NCBI GenBank assembly: GCA_017561105.1
Contig: JAFZDR010000014.1
Coordinates: forward strand, 1-7,588
Direction: 5' to 3'
Origin: Alistipes sp.
GTDB lineage: Bacteria > Bacteroidota > Bacteroidia > Bacteroidales > Rikenellaceae
Length of the DNA stretch: 7,588 nucleotides
The notes below the pieces were generated by a model. That model ran no database searches, was not told where the DNA came from, and saw only the letters and a list, made by a program, of their open reading frames with translations. The position numbers and the translations under genes were made by a program. Below are positions 1-6,259 of this stretch, in pieces (the first letter of the stretch is position 1; each line of letters begins with the position of its first letter).

Positions 1-390
1 ACCCTGTGCAAATGTACCCTCAACATAGCTCTGCTCGGCAGGGAAGAGCACCTTTGGCGAGGCGTAGCTTGTAGTCGAAAGATACGGGTAGGTTATGCGA
101 TACGGATAGTTGAGAATATACTCTACAGAGAAGGTTGCACTCGATCGGTTCTCGGCATTGATAACAGCCTTGCTCGAGCACTTTCCATTCATCGAGATAC
201 AATCCCCCTCGCTCCAATATACGGGGTAGGTATCGCCACTCTTCTCGCCCAACGATGTACGAGTGTCGGGGAGAGCAATTGTCAAAGTCGTCAAACCCTT
301 GCCTGCAATCGAATTGTCTACAGGTAAGTCGTTCTGGCATCCGGCAAACAGAGCAGACAAGAGTAGCAGTATTCCGAATATTCTCTTCAT
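1..390 (-). CDS. Fimbrillin-like lipoprotein, 3' end outside window
   Basis: This is the first 130 codons of a secreted lipoprotein; the frame is open to the left edge with no stop. The ATG at 390-388 begins MKRIFGILLLLSALFAGCQN: two basic residues, a hydrophobic core, then a lipobox-like FAGC with the lipidated cysteine at residue 18. The -3 position is Phe rather than the usual Leu, which is tolerated in Bacteroidota lipoproteins. After a short linker comes TRTSLG (about residues 43-48), followed by a VYW..GD.IS..NG stretch (about 57-69). That spacing of TRT, W..GD and N-G is typical of fimbrillin/Mfa-like adhesin subunits and related surface lipoproteins of Bacteroidales. The protein is therefore probably exported and anchored in the outer membrane. 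The gene starts 40 bp after dnaB, with an A-rich leader and no promoter that I can see, so read-through from dnaB is likely. The signal peptide is secure; the family call rests on short motifs and half a protein. Confidence 0.72.
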   Translation of the reverse strand, partial: MKRIFGILLLLSALFAGCQNDLPVDNSIAGKGLTTLTIALPDTRTSLGEKSGDTYPVYWSEGDCISMNGKCSSKAVINAENRSSATFSVEYILNYPYRITYPYLSTTSYASPKVLFPAEQSYVEGTFAQG

Positions 391-430
391 TTTATGGTTT
401 GTTTTGCTTTTAGGTCTGTTTTATATCGGG

Positions 431-1981
431 TTAGAATGGCACTTCGCTGCTCATTGGCGAAGATGGCATTGCAAACTCGTTGCTTGTAGCATTCTGCAAC
501 GACGACACCGACGACGACTGATATGGAGCACTCTCCAAATCCTCGTACTGATCCAATGACGGCTGCTGCATACCCGTATTGATCTGATCCCAGTTGGTAA
601 ACTTAGCCTGCTCCTTGATAAAGCGCAAGCGCACATCCTCAACCGAACCGTTACGGTGCTTAGCGATGATAAACTCTGCCAAGCCCTCAACAGGCTCCTC
701 TCCCGGACCTGCAGTGAAGCCGTAGTATTCAGGACGGTGGATAAATGCTACGAGGTCGGCATCCTGCTCGATAGCTCCCGACTCACGAAGGTCGCTCAAC
801 TGCGGACGCTTAGAACCGCCACGCGACTCGGTGGCACGGCTCAACTGCGAAAGTGCGATGATAGGCACATCCAACTCCTTGGCAATACCCTTCAACGAAC
901 GCGAGATAAATGCAACCTCCTGCTCACGATTACCCTTGTCGCCTGCACCTGCGGCTGTCATAAGCTGCAAGTAGTCGACCATGATAACCTTGATGCCGTT
1001 ATTTGCTTTCATACGGCGCACCTTCGAGCGGAACTCGAAGATTGACAATGCCGGAGTATCGTCGATAAACAACGGAGCCATTCCCAGCGGCTTGGACTTT
1101 GTCTCGAGAGTCTTCCACTCCGAAGGGGTGAGCTTTCCACTACGGAGAGTCTGACCACTGATACCTGTCTCGGCACAGACCAAACGGGTCATAAGCTGCA
1201 CCGACGACATCTCCAACGAGAAGAATGCCACAGGAGCGTCGTAATCGACCGCCATATTACGCGCCATGGTGAGGGTAAATGCGGTTTTACCCATTGCAGG
1301 ACGCGCTGCAATGATGATGAGGTCAGACGGCTGCCAACCGAGAGTGACATTGTCGAGATCGGTAAAGCCGGTACATACACCGCTATAACGCGAGTCGTTC
1401 TCGGCCGACTTCTCGATCTGGCGGATTGTAGCACGCAAAATCTCGCTTGCCGACTGCACCGAGCGCTTTACATAGCCCTCGGTAATCTTCAACACCTCGC
1501 CCTCGGCAAAACCGATAAGGTCGTTTACATCGATAGTGCTGTCATACGATCGGCGCTGAATCTCGGACGAAGCACGAATAAGCTCGCGCTGAATATGTTT
1601 CTGGGTGATAATTCGCGAGTGGAACTCGATATTGGCCGCGGTACCCACACGCTGTGTAAGCTGTGCGAGGTAGGTCGGACCGCCCACCTTCTTCAACTCG
1701 CGCTTCGACTTGAGTTGATTGGTTACGGTAAGAAGGTCGATTGGCTGCTGCGCCAACGCCAGCTCGTTCATCACACGATAGATAAGGCGATGCTCCTCCT
1801 TGTAGAACGAGGTTTCGGTGAGGTACTCCTGCACCTCGGTAATCTTGTCCGACTCGAGCAATAACGCTCCGAGGACAGCCTCCTCCAACTCTACAGCCTG
1901 TGGTGGTATTGTTCCCACAACTTCGGGTGCCAACTCCGCAAAAGCACCACCGTTTTTGTTATTTTTAAACTCCTTTGCCAT
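431..1981 (-). CDS. dnaB: Replicative DNA helicase DnaB
   Basis: This is the hexameric 5'-3' helicase that unwinds DNA at the replication fork and recruits primase. It is complete at 516 residues, somewhat longer than the 450-470 usual for the family. The N-terminal domain spans about residues 24-130 (PPQAVELEEAVLGALL is the family signature), followed by a linker and a RecA-like motor. Visible motor motifs are Walker A ARPAMGKT (226-233), the catalytic Glu in FFSLEM (E257), Walker B VIMVDYLQL (332-340, D336), SQLSR (378-382), ESGAIEQDAD (400-409) and the arginine-finger motif KHRNG (441-445). The extra length is a polar Ser/Gln-rich tail after about residue 466 that ends in SSEVPF, resembling an SSB C-terminal tip. 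There is no intein or insertion. The ATG at 1981-1979 is chosen because it lies 21 nt after a Bacteroidota -7 box, with an A-rich leader. The stop is TAA. The identification is secure. Confidence 0.98.
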   Translation of the reverse strand: MAKEFKNNKNGGAFAELAPEVVGTIPPQAVELEEAVLGALLLESDKITEVQEYLTETSFYKEEHRLIYRVMNELALAQQPIDLLTVTNQLKSKRELKKVGGPTYLAQLTQRVGTAANIEFHSRIITQKHIQRELIRASSEIQRRSYDSTIDVNDLIGFAEGEVLKITEGYVKRSVQSASEILRATIRQIEKSAENDSRYSGVCTGFTDLDNVTLGWQPSDLIIIAARPAMGKTAFTLTMARNMAVDYDAPVAFFSLEMSSVQLMTRLVCAETGISGQTLRSGKLTPSEWKTLETKSKPLGMAPLFIDDTPALSIFEFRSKVRRMKANNGIKVIMVDYLQLMTAAGAGDKGNREQEVAFISRSLKGIAKELDVPIIALSQLSRATESRGGSKRPQLSDLRESGAIEQDADLVAFIHRPEYYGFTAGPGEEPVEGLAEFIIAKHRNGSVEDVRLRFIKEQAKFTNWDQINTGMQQPSLDQYEDLESAPYQSSSVSSLQNATSNEFAMPSSPMSSEVPF

Positions 1982-2002
1982 CTTTTTTGTCTGATTATCT
2001 CA

Positions 2003-2033
2003 CAAAAGTAACCTTTTTTTGCCACTCCTCAAA
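2003..2033 (-). promoter_or_regulatory. Bacteroidota-type promoter of dnaB
   Basis: Read on the minus strand, TTTG (2033-2030) is followed by 19 bp and then TACTTTTG (2010-2003). This matches the Bacteroidota primary-sigma consensus of a -33 TTTG/TTG and a -7 TAnnTTTG at the usual spacing. The likely transcript start is about six or seven bases downstream, near 1996, giving a leader of only about 15 nt before the dnaB ATG. The leader has no Shine-Dalgarno but is A-rich (ACAAAAAAG), as is normal in this phylum. The position directly upstream of dnaB supports a functional site; no transcript data were available. Confidence 0.75.
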
Positions 2034-2055
2034 CACGCATATATACGCGCGTGTT
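2032..2055. repeat. Inverted repeat overlapping the dnaB -33 element
   Basis: Perfect 7-bp arms AACACGC (2032-2038) and GCGTGTT (2049-2055) flank a 10-bp spacer, ATATATACGC. One edge overlaps the -33 TTTG of the dnaB promoter (2030-2033). It could be a repressor operator or a transcript-end hairpin for the upstream comF unit. As a terminator it is poor: in the minus direction the arm is followed by TGAGGAG rather than a U-run. It does not match a DnaA box (TTATNCACA). The repeat itself is certain; its function is unknown. Confidence 0.5.
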
Positions 2056-2144
2056 GAAAAAACTGTTTATAACACCTCTTCGGTGAGTAAAAATGCCCTC
2101 CTACAATGTTCTATGCTGTTTATATCTTTTTGAAAACTCAGTTT

Positions 2145-2876
2145 CTATATCTCGCTCATAATGCGTCGCGATGCAGCAAGTGTGGCGATACTTATACGCA
2201 CATCTCCGTCGCAAGCACGAAGAATTGCCATCGCACACGAGCTTATCGTTGCTCCCGTAGTCAGCACATCATCGACCAACAAAATATGCCGTCCGCGCAA
2301 CCTATCGGCATTACGCACCTCGAAAATCTCCTCCACATTATCCCACCTCTCGGAGCGACTCTTCGAGGTTTGGCTCTCGTTGTAGGCACAACGACGGACC
2401 GAACGAAAATCGCACTTTATGCCCATCTTGCGACCCACACCCAACGCCAATTGCTCGGATTGGTTGTAGCCGCGCATCAATCGTCGGCGATAGTGCAACG
2501 GAATGGGGATTATCAAATCTACGCCCTCGAAATTTCCGCTATCCCGAAGCTCCTCGCCAAGCCACTCGCCCATCTTCTGCGCAAAGAACCAGCGTCCGTG
2601 ATACTTGAAGTTGTGTATTATGCGTTGCCACTCGGTGCCCTCCACAAACCAATACATCGCCGCAGCAGCCTCCACCGACAACATATTCTCGAAGAGGTGT
2701 TTTATGACATTCTACCGCCTTTTGGCAAAGTCGGTCAACGGCATATTGTAGCGACACGCTAAACATACACAACCCTCGTTCTCGAGCAGTGTTCTGCCAC
2801 ACGCCAAGCAGGTGCGAGGCAGTATCAACGATGCAATATCTCGCAGCACAAGCGCACTATCATAAAATATCGACAT
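2145..2876 (-). pseudogene. comF: ComF-family phosphoribosyltransferase with in-frame TAG
   Basis: The full-length reading would be 243 residues, the normal ComF size. The ATG at 2876-2874 overlaps the end of priA by 17 bp, which suggests translational coupling; a GTG lies one codon upstream. The N-terminus carries a zinc-finger-like C23-x2-C26 and C38-x2-C41 with an extra C36, then MPLTDF (45-50). Codon 55 is TAG (2714-2712). Family sequence resumes in the same frame: the DLIIPIPLH and RGYNQSE motifs, then the PRPP-binding loop LLVDDVLTTGAT (about 199-210). The final stop is also TAG. As read, only a 54-residue zinc-finger peptide would be made, unless TAG is suppressed. Reinitiation at the ATG of codon 65 (2684) would give a 179-residue phosphoribosyltransferase domain without the finger. 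ComF proteins are needed for DNA uptake in naturally competent bacteria; the role in Bacteroidota is unclear. The family is secure; whether this is a true lesion, a sequencing error or read-through cannot be decided here. Confidence 0.88.
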
Positions 2877-5070
2877 CACAGATGATAGTTATATTTCTGA
2901 ACTCCTTTGTTGTGCGCAACAACGCTATTTCGTCGCGCAAAATAGCCCTTGCCTTGGCAAACGAGGACTCGACCTCGACCTTCAGCATCAGCTCCACACG
3001 CCACTCTCCGCGCACTCTGTCAATCAGTGGCGAAACAGGCCCTAAAACTCTGCGACCAAAGCGGTTACGCAGCTGTTCGCCCAACTGCAACGAGGCATCG
3101 ACCAGCAACTTTTGGTTGGTGCTACGCATTGTAACCTTCACAATTCGCACAAACGGAGGGTAGCCAAACTGCTTGCGCTCGGCAAGTAGCTTTGTTGCCA
3201 CACCGTCGTAGTCGCCAATGGTTGCATATATCGAGTGAGTTGGCTCGGCCGTCTGAACAACCACCTCACCTCGTTTATCGCGCCTACCCGATCTTCCTGC
3301 CACCTGCATTATCATCTGCCAGGCTCGCTCCTCCGCCCTGAAATCGGGCGATGCGAGCAGGTTGTCGCCATTCAAAATACCGATAAGTGTAACATCGGCA
3401 AAGTCAAGACCCTTCGACACTATCTGCGTACCTACCAATATATCCGCTTCGTGGCGGGCAAAGGCTCCGATAATGCGATTATATGCCGCCGAGGAGGTTG
3501 CCGTATCGCCATCAAGTCGCAACACGCGAGCCTCGGGGAAGAGCTCCGCCACAGCCTCCTCCACACGCTCGGTACCAAAGCCCATAGGGCGCAACTCACC
3601 CGTTTTACAGTTCGGGCAATAGTGCTGTATCGGCTCGTTATAACCGCAGTAATGGCATATCATTCGGCCCTTCTGTTGATGTGCCGAGAGGGTTACATTG
3701 CAGTGCGGACATCGTGCCGACCAACCGCACGAAGGGCACTCCATATATGGAGAATATCCGCGTCTGTTTTGGAAGAGAATGACCTGTTCGTTGTTCTCCA
3801 ATCGCTCCGCAATGCCATCGAGCAACTCCTTGTTAAAATGCAACTTACGCTCATTGCGTTTGACATTGCGCACCGTATCCGAAATTACAATTTCGGGCAT
3901 CTCCACACCGCCATATCGCTCGGTCAGGCGCGTATATCCATACTTGCCCGAGAGATAGTTTGCAAAGCTCTCGAGCGATGGCGTAGCACTACCCAACACA
4001 CACTTTGCATTGTGAAGTGTCGCCAACATTATAGCCGCATCGCGACCGTTATAACGAGGGTTTGGCTCGGTCTGCTTGTAGCTCGAATCGTGCTCCTCAT
4101 CGACCACTACCAAGCCCAACTTCTTGTATGGCAGGAACAACGCCGAACGCGCTCCAATCACGAAGTTGCCACTCTCCGAGGATAGCATATCGGTATAGAG
4201 CTTTGTGCGCTGATTTGGCGTCAGCTTCGAGTGATAAACCGTAACACTCTCGCCAAAGAGTCCCCGCATACGCTCCACCAACTGCGTGGTTAGCGAAATC
4301 TCGGGAACGAGGAATAGCACATCCTCGCCACGCGAAAGTCGCTCCTCGATAAGGTGGGTATATATCTCGGTCTTACCCGAACTTGTTACGCCGTGCAAGA
4401 GTGCTACGCGCTTATCGGAGAGGCCATTCCGAATCTCTTTGAGAGCCTTCGACTGCGCATCTGACAGCTTTGGCAAGAGCGTTTTGCTCCACTCGCTGTT
4501 GAGCTTATAGTCGCGCTCACCCATCTCCACCAAGCCCGCCTTGCAGAGTGCTTTCAATGCCGCAGCATCCAACTCAACAAGGTGTCGTGGCAGAACTCCG
4601 CCTGCATTTTCGATAGCGCACAGCGCCTCGTATCGCTTTGGCGCTCGGCGCATCATCTTCTCGCGCACATCTTCCGTAAAAGCCTCTGCCACAAGTAAAA
4701 CAACAACCTCGCGCTTAGGCGTATATTCCGAAAACTCCTCCTCGCATCGCGCCTTAGCCTTGATAATCGACGGCAACGCCACACGCATAACCTCGCCCAC
4801 CGAGCAGATGTAGTAGTCGGCAACCCACTCCCAGAAGCGCATCTGCAACTCCGAGAGGAGTGGCTTGTCGTACAGCACCTTCAAGATAGGTTTTGCCGTA
4901 CCTTTAGCCGGAGGTGTGTCGTGCAATCGCCATACAACACCCGTATAGACCGCATTTTTGCCGAACTGCACCGCTACAGCATCACCCACACGAACCTGAA
5001 CACCCTCGCCAACGGCAAAGGTGTAGGCAGGTTGCGCCAATGGCAACACTATATCGGCAAAACGACTCAC
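2860..5070 (-). CDS. priA: Primosomal protein N' (replication restart helicase PriA)
   Basis: PriA recognises stalled or repaired forks and D-loops, unwinds 3'-5', and directs reloading of DnaB. The protein is complete at 736 residues, a normal length. The N-terminal 3'-OH-binding domain covers about residues 1-100, followed by a winged-helix region. Helicase motifs are Walker A GVTSSGKTE (227-235), DEEH (324-327), GSATPS (360-365), GTQIVSKGLDF (547-557) and QVAGRSGR (589-596). The zinc-binding insert has all eight cysteines: C445, C448, C454, C457, C472, C475, C485 and C488. The start is GTG at 5070-5068: an in-frame TAA lies six codons upstream (5088-5086) and there is no ATG between. The stop TGA (2862-2860) lies inside comF. 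The start is 23 bp after the PHP gene stop with no visible promoter, so it is probably co-transcribed with it. The identification is secure. Confidence 0.98.
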   Translation of the reverse strand: MSRFADIVLPLAQPAYTFAVGEGVQVRVGDAVAVQFGKNAVYTGVVWRLHDTPPAKGTAKPILKVLYDKPLLSELQMRFWEWVADYYICSVGEVMRVALPSIIKAKARCEEEFSEYTPKREVVVLLVAEAFTEDVREKMMRRAPKRYEALCAIENAGGVLPRHLVELDAAALKALCKAGLVEMGERDYKLNSEWSKTLLPKLSDAQSKALKEIRNGLSDKRVALLHGVTSSGKTEIYTHLIEERLSRGEDVLFLVPEISLTTQLVERMRGLFGESVTVYHSKLTPNQRTKLYTDMLSSESGNFVIGARSALFLPYKKLGLVVVDEEHDSSYKQTEPNPRYNGRDAAIMLATLHNAKCVLGSATPSLESFANYLSGKYGYTRLTERYGGVEMPEIVISDTVRNVKRNERKLHFNKELLDGIAERLENNEQVILFQNRRGYSPYMECPSCGWSARCPHCNVTLSAHQQKGRMICHYCGYNEPIQHYCPNCKTGELRPMGFGTERVEEAVAELFPEARVLRLDGDTATSSAAYNRIIGAFARHEADILVGTQIVSKGLDFADVTLIGILNGDNLLASPDFRAEERAWQMIMQVAGRSGRRDKRGEVVVQTAEPTHSIYATIGDYDGVATKLLAERKQFGYPPFVRIVKVTMRSTNQKLLVDASLQLGEQLRNRFGRRVLGPVSPLIDRVRGEWRVELMLKVEVESSFAKARAILRDEIALLRTTKEFRNITIICDVDIL

Positions 5071-5093
5071 GACCGAATATGGAGTTTAATTTT

Positions 5094-6230
5094 TTACCAG
5101 AGATTTGTCTTTACGCTCTTACGACCTGCGAGGCAGTTAGCAAAATCGAGCTCTGCACCCTGAGGTATCTTAACGATAGTAGCTGTGCGTGGGTAGAATA
5201 CCACATATTTTTTCGACTCGCTGAAGGTTGCCTCGAACTCAATATCAGAGATATTGGTAACCTCAATAGTACCCTTCTTCTCGTCGATAACTCGTACCTG
5301 CAACGACGCCTTCAACAACTGCTTGATAAGCTCGGCATCACCCGCCAACTTATTGCCAAAGAGTGCCAACATACGACCAGCAAACATCGCCTCGCGTACA
5401 GATTCGATAGTGCGCTCCTTGGCAAATACCAGGGTCATAGGGCGAAGGCAACGGTTGTACTTGTTCGCGGTAATGGCGTGAATATCGGTATTGGCCATCA
5501 TCGGCAACTTGTAGGTCTCGAACCAATCCAACACGCGCGGATACCACTCCGAGCTGTTGAACAACTCTACGGCGTGAATTCTCTTCTCCTCGATCAACTT
5601 CTTGTGCAATGGATAGAGTGTCGACTTCTTGTCAGGCCATCCCGGATGGTTCCAGATGATAAATGCTCCCTGTGCCTCGGCAGCCTCGAAATCCTTCATC
5701 TCGGTTGCACGGTTAGGGATGCGGTCGCCATTCTTGTCGCGCAACAACTCGCCCTTCTCATCCACGAGGTAGCGATTCTCGTCGAATACGTTGCAATCCT
5801 TGAGGAACAATGCGTTCATATGGCCGAAAGGCTTCTTACGAGTAATCTCGGCACTCTGAATAACCAACACGCCCATCTTCTTACCCTCGGCAATAGCCAA
5901 TTTGTTAGGCAGGTTGTAGTCCTTGAGGTGCACACCTGCATTTTTGTGTACGCCGATGTGTGGAGTCATTGCGATAACATCCAAACCATCGTACCACGCC
6001 TCGCGTACTCGCGCCTTAGGTGATACATCGCCGTCATCAAGGCTTGTGTGCATGTGGAAATCGCCCTTCAAAGTCAAGTAGCCGTCGATATTAGGTATCG
6101 AGAGAATATTTCTTGAGCCAATGCCCAATTCGTGGCAATAGGTACGATCATCATTCTGTACTCGCGGCTCCTGGCCGTAAGCCAAGGTTGCAGTAGCAAC
6201 CAAGCACAACAAAGTAAAAATTCTTTTCAT
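5094..6230 (-). CDS. Exported PHP-domain metal-dependent phosphoesterase
   Basis: A 378-residue secreted enzyme. Residues 1-19 form a Sec signal peptide (MKRIF, hydrophobic core, A-Y-G cleavage before Q20), with no lipobox, so it is probably periplasmic. The PHP metal site is intact by eye: H59 and H61 in DFHMH, D66, H91 in MTPH, E128 in SAEIT, H137 in GHMNAL, H195 in WNHPGW, and D249/H251 in NTDIH. PHP enzymes use two or three metal ions to hydrolyse phosphoesters. The layout resembles bacterial exported PHP phosphodiesterases of the Sb-PDE type; the substrate cannot be read from the sequence. The C-terminal 80 residues look like a small beta domain. The frame opens 16 codons earlier at 6278, inside polA, but that start would bury the signal peptide, so I use the ATG at 6230-6228, 29 bp after the polA stop. 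It lies between polA and priA, with no promoter seen on either side. Confidence 0.88.
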   Translation of the reverse strand: MKRIFTLLCLVATATLAYGQEPRVQNDDRTYCHELGIGSRNILSIPNIDGYLTLKGDFHMHTSLDDGDVSPKARVREAWYDGLDVIAMTPHIGVHKNAGVHLKDYNLPNKLAIAEGKKMGVLVIQSAEITRKKPFGHMNALFLKDCNVFDENRYLVDEKGELLRDKNGDRIPNRATEMKDFEAAEAQGAFIIWNHPGWPDKKSTLYPLHKKLIEEKRIHAVELFNSSEWYPRVLDWFETYKLPMMANTDIHAITANKYNRCLRPMTLVFAKERTIESVREAMFAGRMLALFGNKLAGDAELIKQLLKASLQVRVIDEKKGTIEVTNISDIEFEATFSESKKYVVFYPRTATIVKIPQGAELDFANCLAGRKSVKTNLW

Positions 6231-6259
6231 AGCAGTTTTATAGTTTAAAGTTTGTTTCG

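Noticed and set aside
8..15. A second TAnnTTTG match on the minus strand
   Set aside because: It lies inside the lipoprotein coding region with no gene start nearby, so a chance match is the simplest reading.
20..340. A 106-codon open frame on the minus strand near the left edge
   Set aside because: It overlaps the lipoprotein in another frame. The lipoprotein frame has a signal peptide, lipobox and family pattern; this one has none.
2057..2085. Possible terminator after comF: CACC-GAAGA-GGTG hairpin with a T6 run downstream on the minus strand
   Set aside because: The stem is only 4 bp and the T-run starts about ten bases after it, so it does not meet the criteria for an intrinsic terminator.
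2003..2144. Possible DnaA boxes or origin near dnaB
   Set aside because: I found no TTATNCACA match on either strand in this gap; the closest, around 2067-2075, lacks the conserved bases. The AT-rich spacer is fully accounted for by the promoter and inverted repeat.
2106..2762. A 218-codon open frame on the plus strand opposite comF
   Set aside because: Because comF is broken I considered whether this could be the true gene. The minus strand encodes the full ComF signature on both sides of the TAG, while this frame shows no known motif.
3235..4185. A 316-codon open frame on the plus strand
   Set aside because: It lies wholly opposite the priA helicase core, has no recognisable domain, and its long open length follows from the codon bias of priA.
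4914..6023. A 369-codon open frame on the plus strand
   Set aside because: It runs antisense to the PHP gene and the 5' end of priA, whose metal-site and PriA domain motifs are unmistakable. Its product has no recognisable domain and is rich in Leu, His and Arg, as expected of the complement of a coding strand.
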